A program made the position numbers and the translations under genes. A stretch of DNA of 64,000 nt, taken from contig JAEWIX010000023.1 of NCBI GenBank assembly GCA_023386885.1, forward strand, positions 4,042 to 68,041, in the 5' to 3' direction. A model generated the notes under the pieces. The model saw only the letters and a program-made list of their open reading frames with translations, was not told the DNA's origin and did no database searches. Position 1 is the first letter of the stretch. Each line of letters starts with the position of its first letter. Positions 1 through 7,216 of the stretch are shown piece after piece. This DNA comes from Pseudomonadota bacterium. GTDB lineage: Bacteria; Pseudomonadota; Alphaproteobacteria; Rhizobiales; Xanthobacteraceae.

Positions 1-128
1 CGGTCGATCCCGTCGCCAAGGTCGAGACCAATCCCGCCGCCCGTTCGGTCAAGGTTGAAACGACCGCGACGCAGGCCGCTCTTTTGCAGGTTCTCGAAGA
101 CGCCGGATTCCCGGCGGCAGCAAACTGA
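1..128 (+). CDS. Heavy-metal-associated (HMA) metallochaperone, C-terminal part
   Basis: The last 41 codons of a small HMA-domain protein, read from base 3; the start lies off the window. The residues match those of the complete HMA gene at 2721-2915 almost position by position (VDP-AKVE-NP, VKVETTAT, ending GFPAAAN), so the two are recent paralogues. By homology it would be a CopZ-like cytosolic Cu(I) carrier with an MTCGGC-type site that falls outside the window. The cupredoxin gene starts 14 bases downstream, and the same spacer follows the second copy, so chaperone and periplasmic partner were probably duplicated as a unit. Confidence 0.8.
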   Translation, partial: VDPVAKVETNPAARSVKVETTATQAALLQVLEDAGFPAAAN

Positions 129-142
129 TCGGGAGCGAGGTC

Positions 143-628
143 ATGAACGCACTTCGTCGAACCGGCCTTGCATTGCTCGTCGCAATGACGTTCTCGACGC
201 CAGTTTGGGCGGGAGCCGGAACCGCCGGACACCAACATAGCGAGGAATATTCGGCGGGCGAGCCCGGTGACGCCAAGAGAACTGCGCAGGTCGTCCAGGT
301 CACGATGGACGAAGCGGACGGCAAGATGATTTTCACGCCAAACAAGCTCGAAGTCAGAAAGGGTGAGCAGGTCAGGTTCATCCTGCGCAACAATGGCGAA
401 CTCGACCATGAGTTCATCCTGGCGAGTACAGCGGACAATCTCAAGCACGCCGACGCCATGAAGAAGAATCCGGACATGGAGCACGACGATCCGAACGGGA
501 AACGCTTGGCCCCCAAGAAAGCGGGTGAGCTCGTTTGGAAATTCACGAAGCCTGGCACGTTCGAATATTCGTGCCTCATTCCCGGTCATCGCGAAGCGGG
601 AATGATCGGGACTGCCGTCGTCAAGTGA
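143..628 (+). CDS. Periplasmic cupredoxin-domain protein
   Basis: A 161-residue protein with an N-terminal signal peptide (about residues 1-23, cleavage near VWAGA). The C-terminal half is a cupredoxin fold. The probable type 1 copper ligands are visible: His89 in DHEF, then Cys144, His149 and Met154 in the C-x4-H-x4-M loop. A short His/Met-rich stretch follows the signal peptide. It sits directly behind an HMA chaperone gene and ahead of a CusF-like gene, so periplasmic copper binding or electron transfer during copper stress is likely. Family assignment is firm; the exact partner is unknown. Confidence 0.85.
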   Translation: MNALRRTGLALLVAMTFSTPVWAGAGTAGHQHSEEYSAGEPGDAKRTAQVVQVTMDEADGKMIFTPNKLEVRKGEQVRFILRNNGELDHEFILASTADNLKHADAMKKNPDMEHDDPNGKRLAPKKAGELVWKFTKPGTFEYSCLIPGHREAGMIGTAVVK

Positions 629-871
629 GAAATTGACGTCCGTCAGGCAAGAAGAGGCGACTGGATGTTCACGCACGTCGCCAACGAACAAGGAGACAGC
701 GAGCGCACGAAGTGTCTTGCTCGCGGTCCAAGAACTTCACCGCTGTCTTCGCCAGCGGGGGTGATCGCGAGAGGCCTCATCCTCCGCGACGCGAGCAACA
801 ACTCTCGCCGTCGACAGCAAGAACGTGAGCTTTCCGGTGAAAGCCGCAACAACTGAAAAGGAATGGATACG
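629..871. other. Spacer without a recognised gene
   Basis: About 240 bases between the cupredoxin and CusF-like genes. Short open frames exist but none resembles a known family or has a convincing ribosome-binding site. It may be remnant sequence from the same reshuffling that affected the neighbouring genes. Confidence 0.4.
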
Positions 872-1171
872 ATGGTACGCAAACTGATGACCAGTTTCCT
901 GGCAATCTCGCTCGCCTTGTCGTCGGCGGTCGCCGTGGCGCAAGCGAACATGGTGAAAGGTGAGGTCAGGAAGATCGATGAAGCCGCCGGCAAGATCACC
1001 TTGAAGCACGGACCGATTAAAAGCCTCGATATGGATGACTATATGACAATGGTGTTCCGCGTTCAGGACCCGGCGATGCTCAAGAAGGTCAAGGTCGGCG
1101 ACAAGGTGCAGTTCCAGGCCGAGCGGGCGACAGCCGGAATCACCGTCACGACGATTGAAAAACAGAAGTAG
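872..1171 (+). CDS. CusF-like periplasmic copper-binding protein
   Basis: A 99-residue secreted protein with a signal peptide (about 1-24) and a small OB-fold domain. The Cu(I)-binding pattern of the CusF family is present: His46 in KHGPI and the Met58/Met60 pair in YMTMVF. The aromatic residue that caps copper in E. coli CusF (Trp44) is not conserved; Met54 lies near that place. An ATG at 863 is in frame, but the AAAGGA motif abuts it; the ATG at 872 has about nine bases of spacing and is preferred. It probably carries periplasmic copper to an efflux system not seen here. Confidence 0.8.
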   Translation: MVRKLMTSFLAISLALSSAVAVAQANMVKGEVRKIDEAAGKITLKHGPIKSLDMDDYMTMVFRVQDPAMLKKVKVGDKVQFQAERATAGITVTTIEKQK

Positions 1172-1271
1172 GCCTCAACGCCCAGCGTCGTCGGATCTTG
1201 TCCGGCGTCGCCGGACTTTCTCACAACGCATTTCCGGTAAGAGCCTTGAGAATGAGCGGAACCAACCCGCC

Positions 1272-2461
1272 ATGACCACGGATGTCATACAATCCGATCG
1301 GCCAGCTTTGGCGATTGCCATCGAACCTGAGCGAACCCGGGAGCCAGGAGTGCCGTCTGTCGGACGAGACCTGCGGCTGGACCTGTTTCGCGGACTTGCG
1401 AACTGGGCGATCTTTCTGGATCACATACCAAACAACGCGATCGCGTGGTTGACGACGCGAAACTATGAATTCAGCGACGCCGCGGACGTTTTCGTGTTCA
1501 TTTCCGGTATACCGCCGCTTTTGTGTACGCTCGCCGGATGGCTGCGCAGGGACGCATCGCGGGGACGGCGTTGCTGATGCGCCGTGTATGGCAGCTCTAC
1601 GTAGCGTACATCCTGTTGTTCGTGTTCTACGCTGCCACCATCGGATATTTGGCACAGAACTACGACCATTCACACCTGCTGGATGAGTTCAACGTGGCCG
1701 GGCTGATAGAACAGCCTGTGGCCGCTCTCATGCAGGGACTCATGCTCAAGTTCAAGCCGCTCAATCTGGACGTGCTGCCTTTATACATCGTCCTGATGGC
1801 GGGCTTTGCTCCCTTGCTGATGCTGATGATGCGTGCACCGGACGCCGCGATGGCCTTGGCGATCTCCGTCTATTTTCTGGCGCGTCACTTTAGCTGGAAT
1901 TTTCCTGCGTATCCCTCAGGGGGCTGGTACTTCAACCCGTTTACATGGCAGCTATTGTTCACGATGGGTGCGTGGGCCGCGTTAGGTGGCGCAGCTCGCG
2001 TGCGTGTCCTGACCCGCACCCGGATAATCTTCATCGCGAGTGTGGCTTTCGCTATTTTTGCACTTCTCATAACAATCGCCGACCATCTTAGCCTGTCGAC
2101 GTCGTTGTTGCCTCCTGGGACACTGGGTCTCCTTAACGAGAAAACCAACCTCGCGCCGTACCGAATCCTTCATTTTATGGCGCTGGCCGTGATCGTCGTT
2201 CGCTTCATCCCACAAGACTGGCAAGGTCTTCGCTCGAATCTCCTCCGCCCGGTGCTCGTGTGCGGCCAGAGGTCATTGGAGGTATTCTGCATCGGCATCT
2301 TCTTGTCGTTTGTCGGGCATTTCATTCTGGAGATGTGCTCGGACCATCTGATCGCTCAAATTGGTGTGAGCATTTTTAGCGTTGTGCTGATGACGGCCAT
2401 CGCGTTCTATCGAACATGGTCGCGAACGCTCGACGTGCGCGCCTCCAATATGATCCATTGA
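1272..2461 (+). pseudogene. OpgC-family membrane protein, frameshifted
   Basis: The two halves together encode a roughly 396-residue multi-pass membrane protein of the OpgC / acyltransferase-3-like family. The first half (RLDLFRGLANWAIFLDH, DAADVFVFISG) and the second half (TAAFVYARRM onward, about nine hydrophobic segments) are in different frames. Restoring one T between bases 1508 and 1509 (GGTAT to GGTTAT) gives the family sequence FISGYTAAFVYARRM. As written, translation ends near base 1577. Members modify osmoregulated periplasmic glucans or related envelope sugars. A sequencing error cannot be excluded, but nearby genes carry similar lesions. Confidence 0.8.
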
Positions 2462-2655
2462 ATGAGTGCAAGCGAACGCCAAATTGTGCCGATCGCTGCA
2501 CTCTCGTTACGTCCCCGACGAACAATGGAAGGGAACAGCGCGGTGTGCAGCCGTGTTGATCATTGAATGCAGCGATCGGACGTGCCTTCAGAATGAGGCG
2601 GTGGACCGCATTGATCTTGCCGACCGGCAGCATAGCAATTTTTGTCAGATGATCC

Positions 2656-2686
2656 TTGACCTTCCGATCGTTGGAAGCCCCACTTT
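2656..2686 (+). promoter_or_regulatory. CueR/MerR-type copper-responsive promoter
   Basis: TTGACC at 2656-2661 is followed by a 19-base spacer and CACTTT at 2681-2686. The spacer contains the inverted repeat CTTCC-N7-GGAAG. A long spacer with a dyad between -35 and -10 is the hallmark of MerR-family activators such as CueR/HmrR. It lies about 35 bases before the HMA gene. A second site with the same layout occurs at 4273-4303. Confidence 0.75.
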
Positions 2687-2720
2687 GAGTGACATGGGAT
2701 CAAAACCAAGGAGACTTCTC

Positions 2721-2915
2721 ATGGGCCTCAGAATCGAAAGCATGACCTGCGGCGGTTGCGCCCGATCCGTCACCAAGGCGATCCAAGCGGTCGATCCCGC
2801 CGCCAAGGTCGAGATTAATCCCACCGTACGCTTGGTCAAGGTCGAAACCACCGCGACGCCGGCCGTCGTTTTGCAGGTTCTCGAAGCCGCCGGATTCCCG
2901 GCGGCAGCGAACTGA
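2721..2915 (+). CDS. HMA-domain copper chaperone, CopZ-like
   Basis: A complete 64-residue single-domain metallochaperone. The metal site is MTCGGC at residues 8-13, followed by the beta-alpha-beta pattern and the closing GFPAAAN. A clear AGGAG ribosome-binding site lies about seven bases before the ATG. The protein should carry Cu(I) in the cytoplasm to a P1B ATPase or to the regulator. It is controlled by the CueR-type promoter upstream, and the DUF305 gene follows after 14 bases. It is nearly identical to the partial copy at the window start. Confidence 0.85.
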   Translation: MGLRIESMTCGGCARSVTKAIQAVDPAAKVEINPTVRLVKVETTATPAVVLQVLEAAGFPAAAN

Positions 2916-2929
2916 TCGGGAGCGAGATT

Positions 2930-3321
2930 ATGAACAAGCTCACTCCGATCTTCATTTCGGGTGCGATCGTGGTCAGCGCGGGCCTCGCTATCGCCCAGAA
3001 CCAGTTAAAGACAGGCAATGCCATGCAGGGTCACAACATGCCGGGCCACGCGATGCCGGTCTCGGACAATCCCTCCACGAATGCCTATGTCATTGCCAAC
3101 GATCGCATGCAAAAGGATATGATGGTCGAATTTAGCGGCGACGCCGATATCGACTTCATGCGCGGCATGATCCCGCACCATCAAGGCGCAATCGACATGG
3201 CGAAGGTGGCGCTTCAGTACGGCAAGGACCGAAGGTTCGCAAGCTCGCCGAAGAAGTGATCAAGGCCCAGGAGGGCGAAATCGCAATGATGCAGAAATGG
3301 CTCGCCGAGCGAGGCAAGTAG
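2930..3321 (+). pseudogene. DUF305 periplasmic protein, frameshifted
   Basis: A signal peptide (about residues 1-22) and a Met/His-rich linker (MQGHNMPGHAMP) precede a DUF305 domain with the conserved MIPHHQGAIDMA motif. The frame breaks near base 3229: as written the protein ends at 3259 with an unrelated tail, but restoring one C (GACCG to GACCCG) continues into the expected C-terminus (VRKLAEEVIKAQ, MMQKWL) to a TAG at 3319-3321. DUF305 proteins are often linked with copper-resistance loci. An 8 bp inverted repeat at 3370-3377/3403-3410 could be a terminator stem. Confidence 0.8.
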
Positions 3322-3438
3322 AGACCGGAGACGGAATCTTCGACGCCAGTTCGAGGAAACAGGAAATGCATGGCGGGTCTGAGCGATGTTTATCGCCAAC
3401 GGCCCGCCATTAGTACCACTATAGAGGAAAAGGAATAG

Positions 3439-4000
3439 GAATGAGCCAGTCGATGTATGAAATCCCTGCCGAGATGAAGAACCGTCGACGTGCGTAGGCA
3501 GGAGATGTCGATTTCGCAGCGATATACGTCGCGCATGACTCCTTCGAGGCAGACATCAAATATCTGCTTGAACTGGCGCGTGCGGGGGGAAGGCTTTTCG
3601 TCGGACGCATTGCGGACGTGGGAGCGCTTCAGTCAGCAACTCCACAACCATTCCACGGCCGAAGACAACGCGCTCTGGCCGCGCGTGCGAAAGCTCGCAC
3701 ACGTCGACGACCATGAGTTGCTGGATTGGATGGAAGCGGAGCATGCCTTGATCGCGGTCAGTCTGGCGCAAGTCGGATCTGTTTTTGAGGAATGCAACGG
3801 TGTGTAATTGTTCAATGAGCTGGAATTTCTCCATTCCAGGCTCGCACCGCATACCCATAACGAAGAAGCCATCGCACTCCCCGTCGTGGCGCGGACCATC
3901 GGCGAGACCGGCTGGAAGGCCTATGGGGATGAGATTCGCAACCGTGCTGCACGCGACGAATCTCGTTTTTTTGCGCTTCGTAATGACACGTTGCGCCATA
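3439..4000 (+). pseudogene. Hemerythrin-domain protein, degenerate
   Basis: Pieces of a hemerythrin-like (HHE) four-helix protein are spread over two frames with stops. The clearest are HNHSTAEDNALWP, HELLDWMEAEHALI and, past an in-frame TAA at 3805-3807, LHSRLAPHTHNEEAIALPVVART. These carry the His and Glu pattern of the diiron site. An upstream fragment (AHDSFEADIKYLLELARAGG, about 3520-3590) is in another frame. Intact members bind oxygen, nitric oxide or iron. No single translatable gene remains. Confidence 0.7.
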
Positions 4001-4322
4001 TGACCGGCCCTTACGCGACAAACTGCCTAAACTATTTCCGGATGCGGATAACAATGTCGTCCGCATCCGAAAAACGGATGATCCCCCCCTGCATATTCGC
4101 GTGTACGTTTTCTTTCCCAAATCCCTGCGCAAAGTCGTCCACCACGGCGTCCACCTATCTCATCGCCTTGTCGTGTGCCCTGTGACGACTACGGACGGAC
4201 GTGATCTTAGCTTCGATGCCGAGCGTGATCGGCCGCCTCAAAGACCTCTTGCGGAAAAATTCTCTCCGGGCCTTGACCTTCCCATTGTTGGAAGCCTCAC
4301 CTTCAGCCTAACCATGGAATAG
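4001..4322. other. Region without a recognised gene, apart from an orphan promoter
   Basis: This stretch follows the hemerythrin remnant and contains no reading frame I can assign. Its only clear content is the CueR-type promoter at 4273-4303, which now points into unrelated gene fragments. Confidence 0.5.
4273..4303 (+). promoter_or_regulatory. Second CueR/MerR-type promoter, apparently orphaned
   Basis: TTGACC at 4273-4278, a 19-base spacer and CACCTT at 4298-4303, with the dyad CTTCC-N7-GGAAG centred in the spacer. It closely matches the promoter at 2656. No copper gene follows: the next recognisable sequence is a fragment of an AAA+ ATPase. The original target was probably removed by a deletion or rearrangement. 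Confidence 0.65.
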
Positions 4323-4640
4323 CCGCTCCCGAGAACCATCAGTGCGGGCTACATAGAGGCGAACAAGACCGTGAGTAAGAAAAGCCACGTCAGTTATATG
4401 GCGACCGCCAATGTGCTCGACCCGCTGCCGGCTCCGATCCGCGATCGCTTCAGGATTGTGCGGTTTCCGAAGCCGACCGTAGCCGACCTGACAGCCTTGC
4501 TTCCTTATCTTCTCGCCAGCCTAGCCACGGAGCGCGGCCTTGCTCCGGAATGGATCGGGCCGCTCGATCATGAGGATACAGAATGGTTTGTAAGAACTTG
4601 CGGCCGTCATGCAAGTTCCAACAAATACGCGCCGCACGGC
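4323..4640 (+). pseudogene. AAA+ ATPase fragment (Lon-like sensor region)
   Basis: An internal piece of an AAA+ ATPase: VSYMATANVLDPLPAP followed by IRDRFRIVRFPKP matches the sensor-1 / arginine-finger region of Lon-like ATPases. Walker A and B motifs are absent, so the N-terminal part is missing, and the similarity fades after about base 4600. It is joined directly to remains of a thiamine-diphosphate enzyme, which points to a deletion junction near 4640-4660. Confidence 0.55.
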
Positions 4641-4651
4641 GCGTGGAGCGG

Positions 4652-5798
4652 TGTCTGAACTTGATCCGGTCGGTCTTGCCAGTTCGGCGCGTGGCGTGAT
4701 GATCGCAGAAGCGGACCTGATCATTCTCGTCAGGATGCGCGCGGGTGAACTGGAGGCCTGGTTCGAGGCGCCGGATTGGCCGCGCGGCTCTGTCAAATAT
4801 ATCCAGATCAACGAGACGACTCAGGAACTCTGGTACGGCCTTCCGAGCGAGGTGCTTGCTGCCGGTTCGAGCAAGCTCGTGCTGCGGCAGATTCTGGATC
4901 TCTGTGTGGATGAGCTAAAAGGCAAGCCCGTCGAACGTCCGGAATGGATGGCGAGGCTTCGTGCCGTTCGCGAAAAGGCCGCCAAGCGTCGCTAGGAACT
5001 CGCAGCAAAGTATGCCGACCAAACGCCTATTTATACGTTCGAATTGACGGACGTGCTTGCAAACATGGTCGACGCAGACGCGACGGTGATCTACGACTCG
5101 TACTCTGGTTCTCTCTACCTTACCGACGCCGTTCAGGCGAAGTGCGCCGGACAAATTCTCGACGCTGGCCCCGTGTCGCGCTTGGCCAAGGCGTCGGCAT
5201 GACAATCGGAGCTGCTGTTGCACGTCCTGGCAAACAGGTCGTCACGCTTGTCGGTGATGGTGGCATCGGTATTTCGGGACCTGACATCGAGACGATGATT
5301 CACTACGGGCTGCCTGGGGTTATTGTAGTTCTCAATAACAGGTCGTGGGGTGGAAATTCGCTGCAGGGCGATGATATCCATCCCAATATCGATTGGTCCG
5401 TTGGTAAGAATAACCGTTGGGACCTGGCATTCCAGGCTCTCGGCGCGCACGGCGAGTATGTTGAACGCTCGGCCGATTTGAAACCTGCGCTCAAACGAGC
5501 TCTGGAGTCTGGAAAACCCGCAGTGGTGAATGTCGTTGCCGATTGCGATGGCGTCGAATACTCGCAAGCTTGGCTACGTCTAAAGTCGGGTGACATGTAC
5601 TCTCGTGGCCTCGACGAGATTAGCCGGGAGATCAAGAGTCACTTTAATGTTTCTCCGCTCAACGCCTTGCGTATCCGGAAGTCAGCGGAGGATAACGGAA
5701 CTCAAATTCCACTGTCCTTTATTGCAGAGTTGACGAACAATGACATCGACGATCTCAGGAGAGTAGCGGACGAGCGGCGATATATCGTTCGCGAATGA
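4652..5798 (+). pseudogene. Thiamine-diphosphate-dependent enzyme, 5'-truncated with a stop and a frameshift
   Basis: The central domain (AEADLIILVRMRAGELEAW, VKYIQIN) and the C-terminal ThDP-binding domain of an acetolactate-synthase / 2-hydroxyacyl-CoA-lyase-like enzyme are recognisable. The ThDP motif begins GDGGIGISGPDIET and ends with VVLNN. Three defects are visible: the N-terminal third is missing, a TAG interrupts the frame at 4993-4995, and one base is missing near 5168, where DAGP should continue RVALGQGVGM. The substrate cannot be inferred. Confidence 0.75.
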
Positions 5799-5814
5799 AG
5801 GCGTGTTACCTCCC

Positions 5815-5846
5815 TTATGCCGGCGAATACAAATTCGCCGGCATAA
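5815..5846 (+). terminator. Perfect 14 bp inverted repeat, terminator-like
   Basis: Arms 5815-5828 and 5833-5846 are perfectly complementary around a 4-base ACAA loop, 16 bases after the stop of the ThDP-enzyme remnant. No T-run follows, so intrinsic termination is uncertain; it may only stabilise an RNA 3' end. Confidence 0.5.
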
Positions 5847-5904
5847 ACCCAAAGTTTGGCAAAACAGTCAGACTCTAACGTGTCATTGAGCATCTAAATT
5901 GCAG

Positions 5905-6029
5905 GTGTGAATACTGATCGAACTTTGACCCCTCGGTCTACGCACTCGCGAGTTTAAATTATTGATTTCATTAGTGTGACTACTGTGACCTCGGCGCCGA
6001 TCGGCGTGCAATCCCCGCGCCGAAACACA
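5905..6029 (+). repeat. Left copy of a ~125 bp direct repeat flanking the defence island
   Basis: The sequence starts GTGTGAATACTGATCGAA and ends CGCCGAAACACA. It matches 19024-19147 in the same orientation at roughly 80% identity with one indel, including a shared block around the palindrome CGCCGATCGGCG. Its similarity stops where transposase remnants begin. It looks like the end of an insertion sequence, family not determined. Confidence 0.75.
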
Positions 6030-6651
6030 GATTGCGGCCTGTACTGGGTCGAGCGCCTGATGCGCGTGCAGGCCTTGCGGGCCAGACCGCGACGACGGCG
6101 TCTGCCAAGAGACGAAGGCGATCGTCCGATTGCAATCCGCCATCGAATCTGCTGGATCGGCAGTTCGCAGCCGAACCAGAAGTGGATCGCCGACTTCACT
6201 ACATCTGGACGGCGGAGGGCAGGCTCGATGTGTCGGCGGTTGCCGATCTGTTTTTGCGACGTGTGGTCGCTTGGTCGATGAGACGGTTCAGTTGGTCGCG
6301 GATGCGCTGCTGATACTGATCTGGCGCCGTGGCAAGCCAAACGCGTTGCTGCTGCACCATTCCGATCAGGGGGAGCCGATAAAGCAGCGAGCAGTTCCAG
6401 CGGCTGACGGCTGACAGCGGCATCGTGTGCCCGTGAGCCGATCTGGCGACGTCTGGGACGATGCGATCATGGAGAGCTTCTTCTCCTCGTTCAAGACCGA
6501 ACGCGCCGCGCGCAAGAACTATCGAACGAAAAACGAGGCCAAGCCAGATGTGTTCGATTACATCGAGCGGTTCTACAACACGATCTGACGTCATTCGACG
6601 ATCGGATCCGTCAGCCCGGTTGAGTTCAAACGAAAGCTGGGACCAGCTTAA
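6030..6651 (+). pseudogene. IS3-family transposase (OrfB, DDE) remnant
   Basis: Typical OrfB pieces appear in shifting frames: VERLMRVQALRARPRRRRLP, NLLDRQFAAEP, WTAEG, VADLF, LLHHSDQG, SGDVWDDAIMESFFSS and KTERAARKNYRTKNEA. The end SPVEFKRK is followed by a TAA at 6649-6651. Several frameshifts and a TGA in place of an Arg codon (6587-6589) destroy the gene, and the N-terminal part and OrfA are absent. The following DUF3223 gene is cut at exactly its 3' end, so this element probably truncated it. Confidence 0.8.
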
Positions 6652-7209
6652 CTGGTTGTCGCGCTTTCCGAGCCAGATGCGACCCATGTCTACTGGCTGC
6701 TTGAGCGGCGTCCGGAAGCCGCGGCCAAAATCGGGGCGGGCGTCAAGGAATTCAGCACGCGCAAGGCGATGTTCGACACGCGATGCTTTGAAATCCGGCG
6801 CATCGATGGCAGCACGACCGAATTTTCCGTCAAGCCCTGCCTCGACGGCAACGCGCCCTCGGCCTTTGCCGAGACCTTGCGCGCCATGCGCACCGAAGTG
6901 GTCGAAGACATCAAGCAGATGAAATGGGAATTCTTCCGTGCCTCCACCCATCCCGATGGCAAAGCCCCCTGTGCCTTGACCGGCCGGATGTTGTCGCTGG
7001 AGGAAGCGATGATCGATCATGCGCCGCCGAAAACCTTCAAGGTGCTGGCGGAACGATTCCTGGATGAGAACAGGATTGTTCCGAGCGAAGCGCTGCTGAC
7101 ACCCGCAAAGGACAATCAGTATACTCCGCACCTTGCTGATCGCGACCTTGCCGAGAAATGGCGGGAATTCTATCGCGCGAACGCGGCCCCACGGATCGTG
7201 GCTCGCTGA
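6652..7209 (+). pseudogene. DUF3223-family protein, N-terminally truncated
   Basis: The open frame begins right after the transposase stop and runs 185 codons. It shows the family's core: KIGAGVKEF, a central FEIRRIDGSTTEFSV, then DGKAPCALTGRM, a DHAPP motif and a C-terminal LTPAKDNQYTPHLADRDLAEKW. About 40 residues appear to be missing at the N-terminus, and no good start codon precedes the domain; the ATG at 6769 lies inside it. It converges on abpB with a gap of seven bases. Function is unknown. Confidence 0.65.
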
Positions 7210-7216
7210 TTGATCC

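Noticed and set aside
4609..4995. Separate small hypothetical gene
   Set aside because: Its residues match the central domain of ThDP enzymes and continue, past a TAG, into the C-terminal domain, so it is part of that pseudogene.
6769..7209. Intact DUF3223 gene starting at ATG 6769
   Set aside because: Family similarity continues upstream of this ATG to the transposase stop, so the ATG is internal and the gene is truncated.
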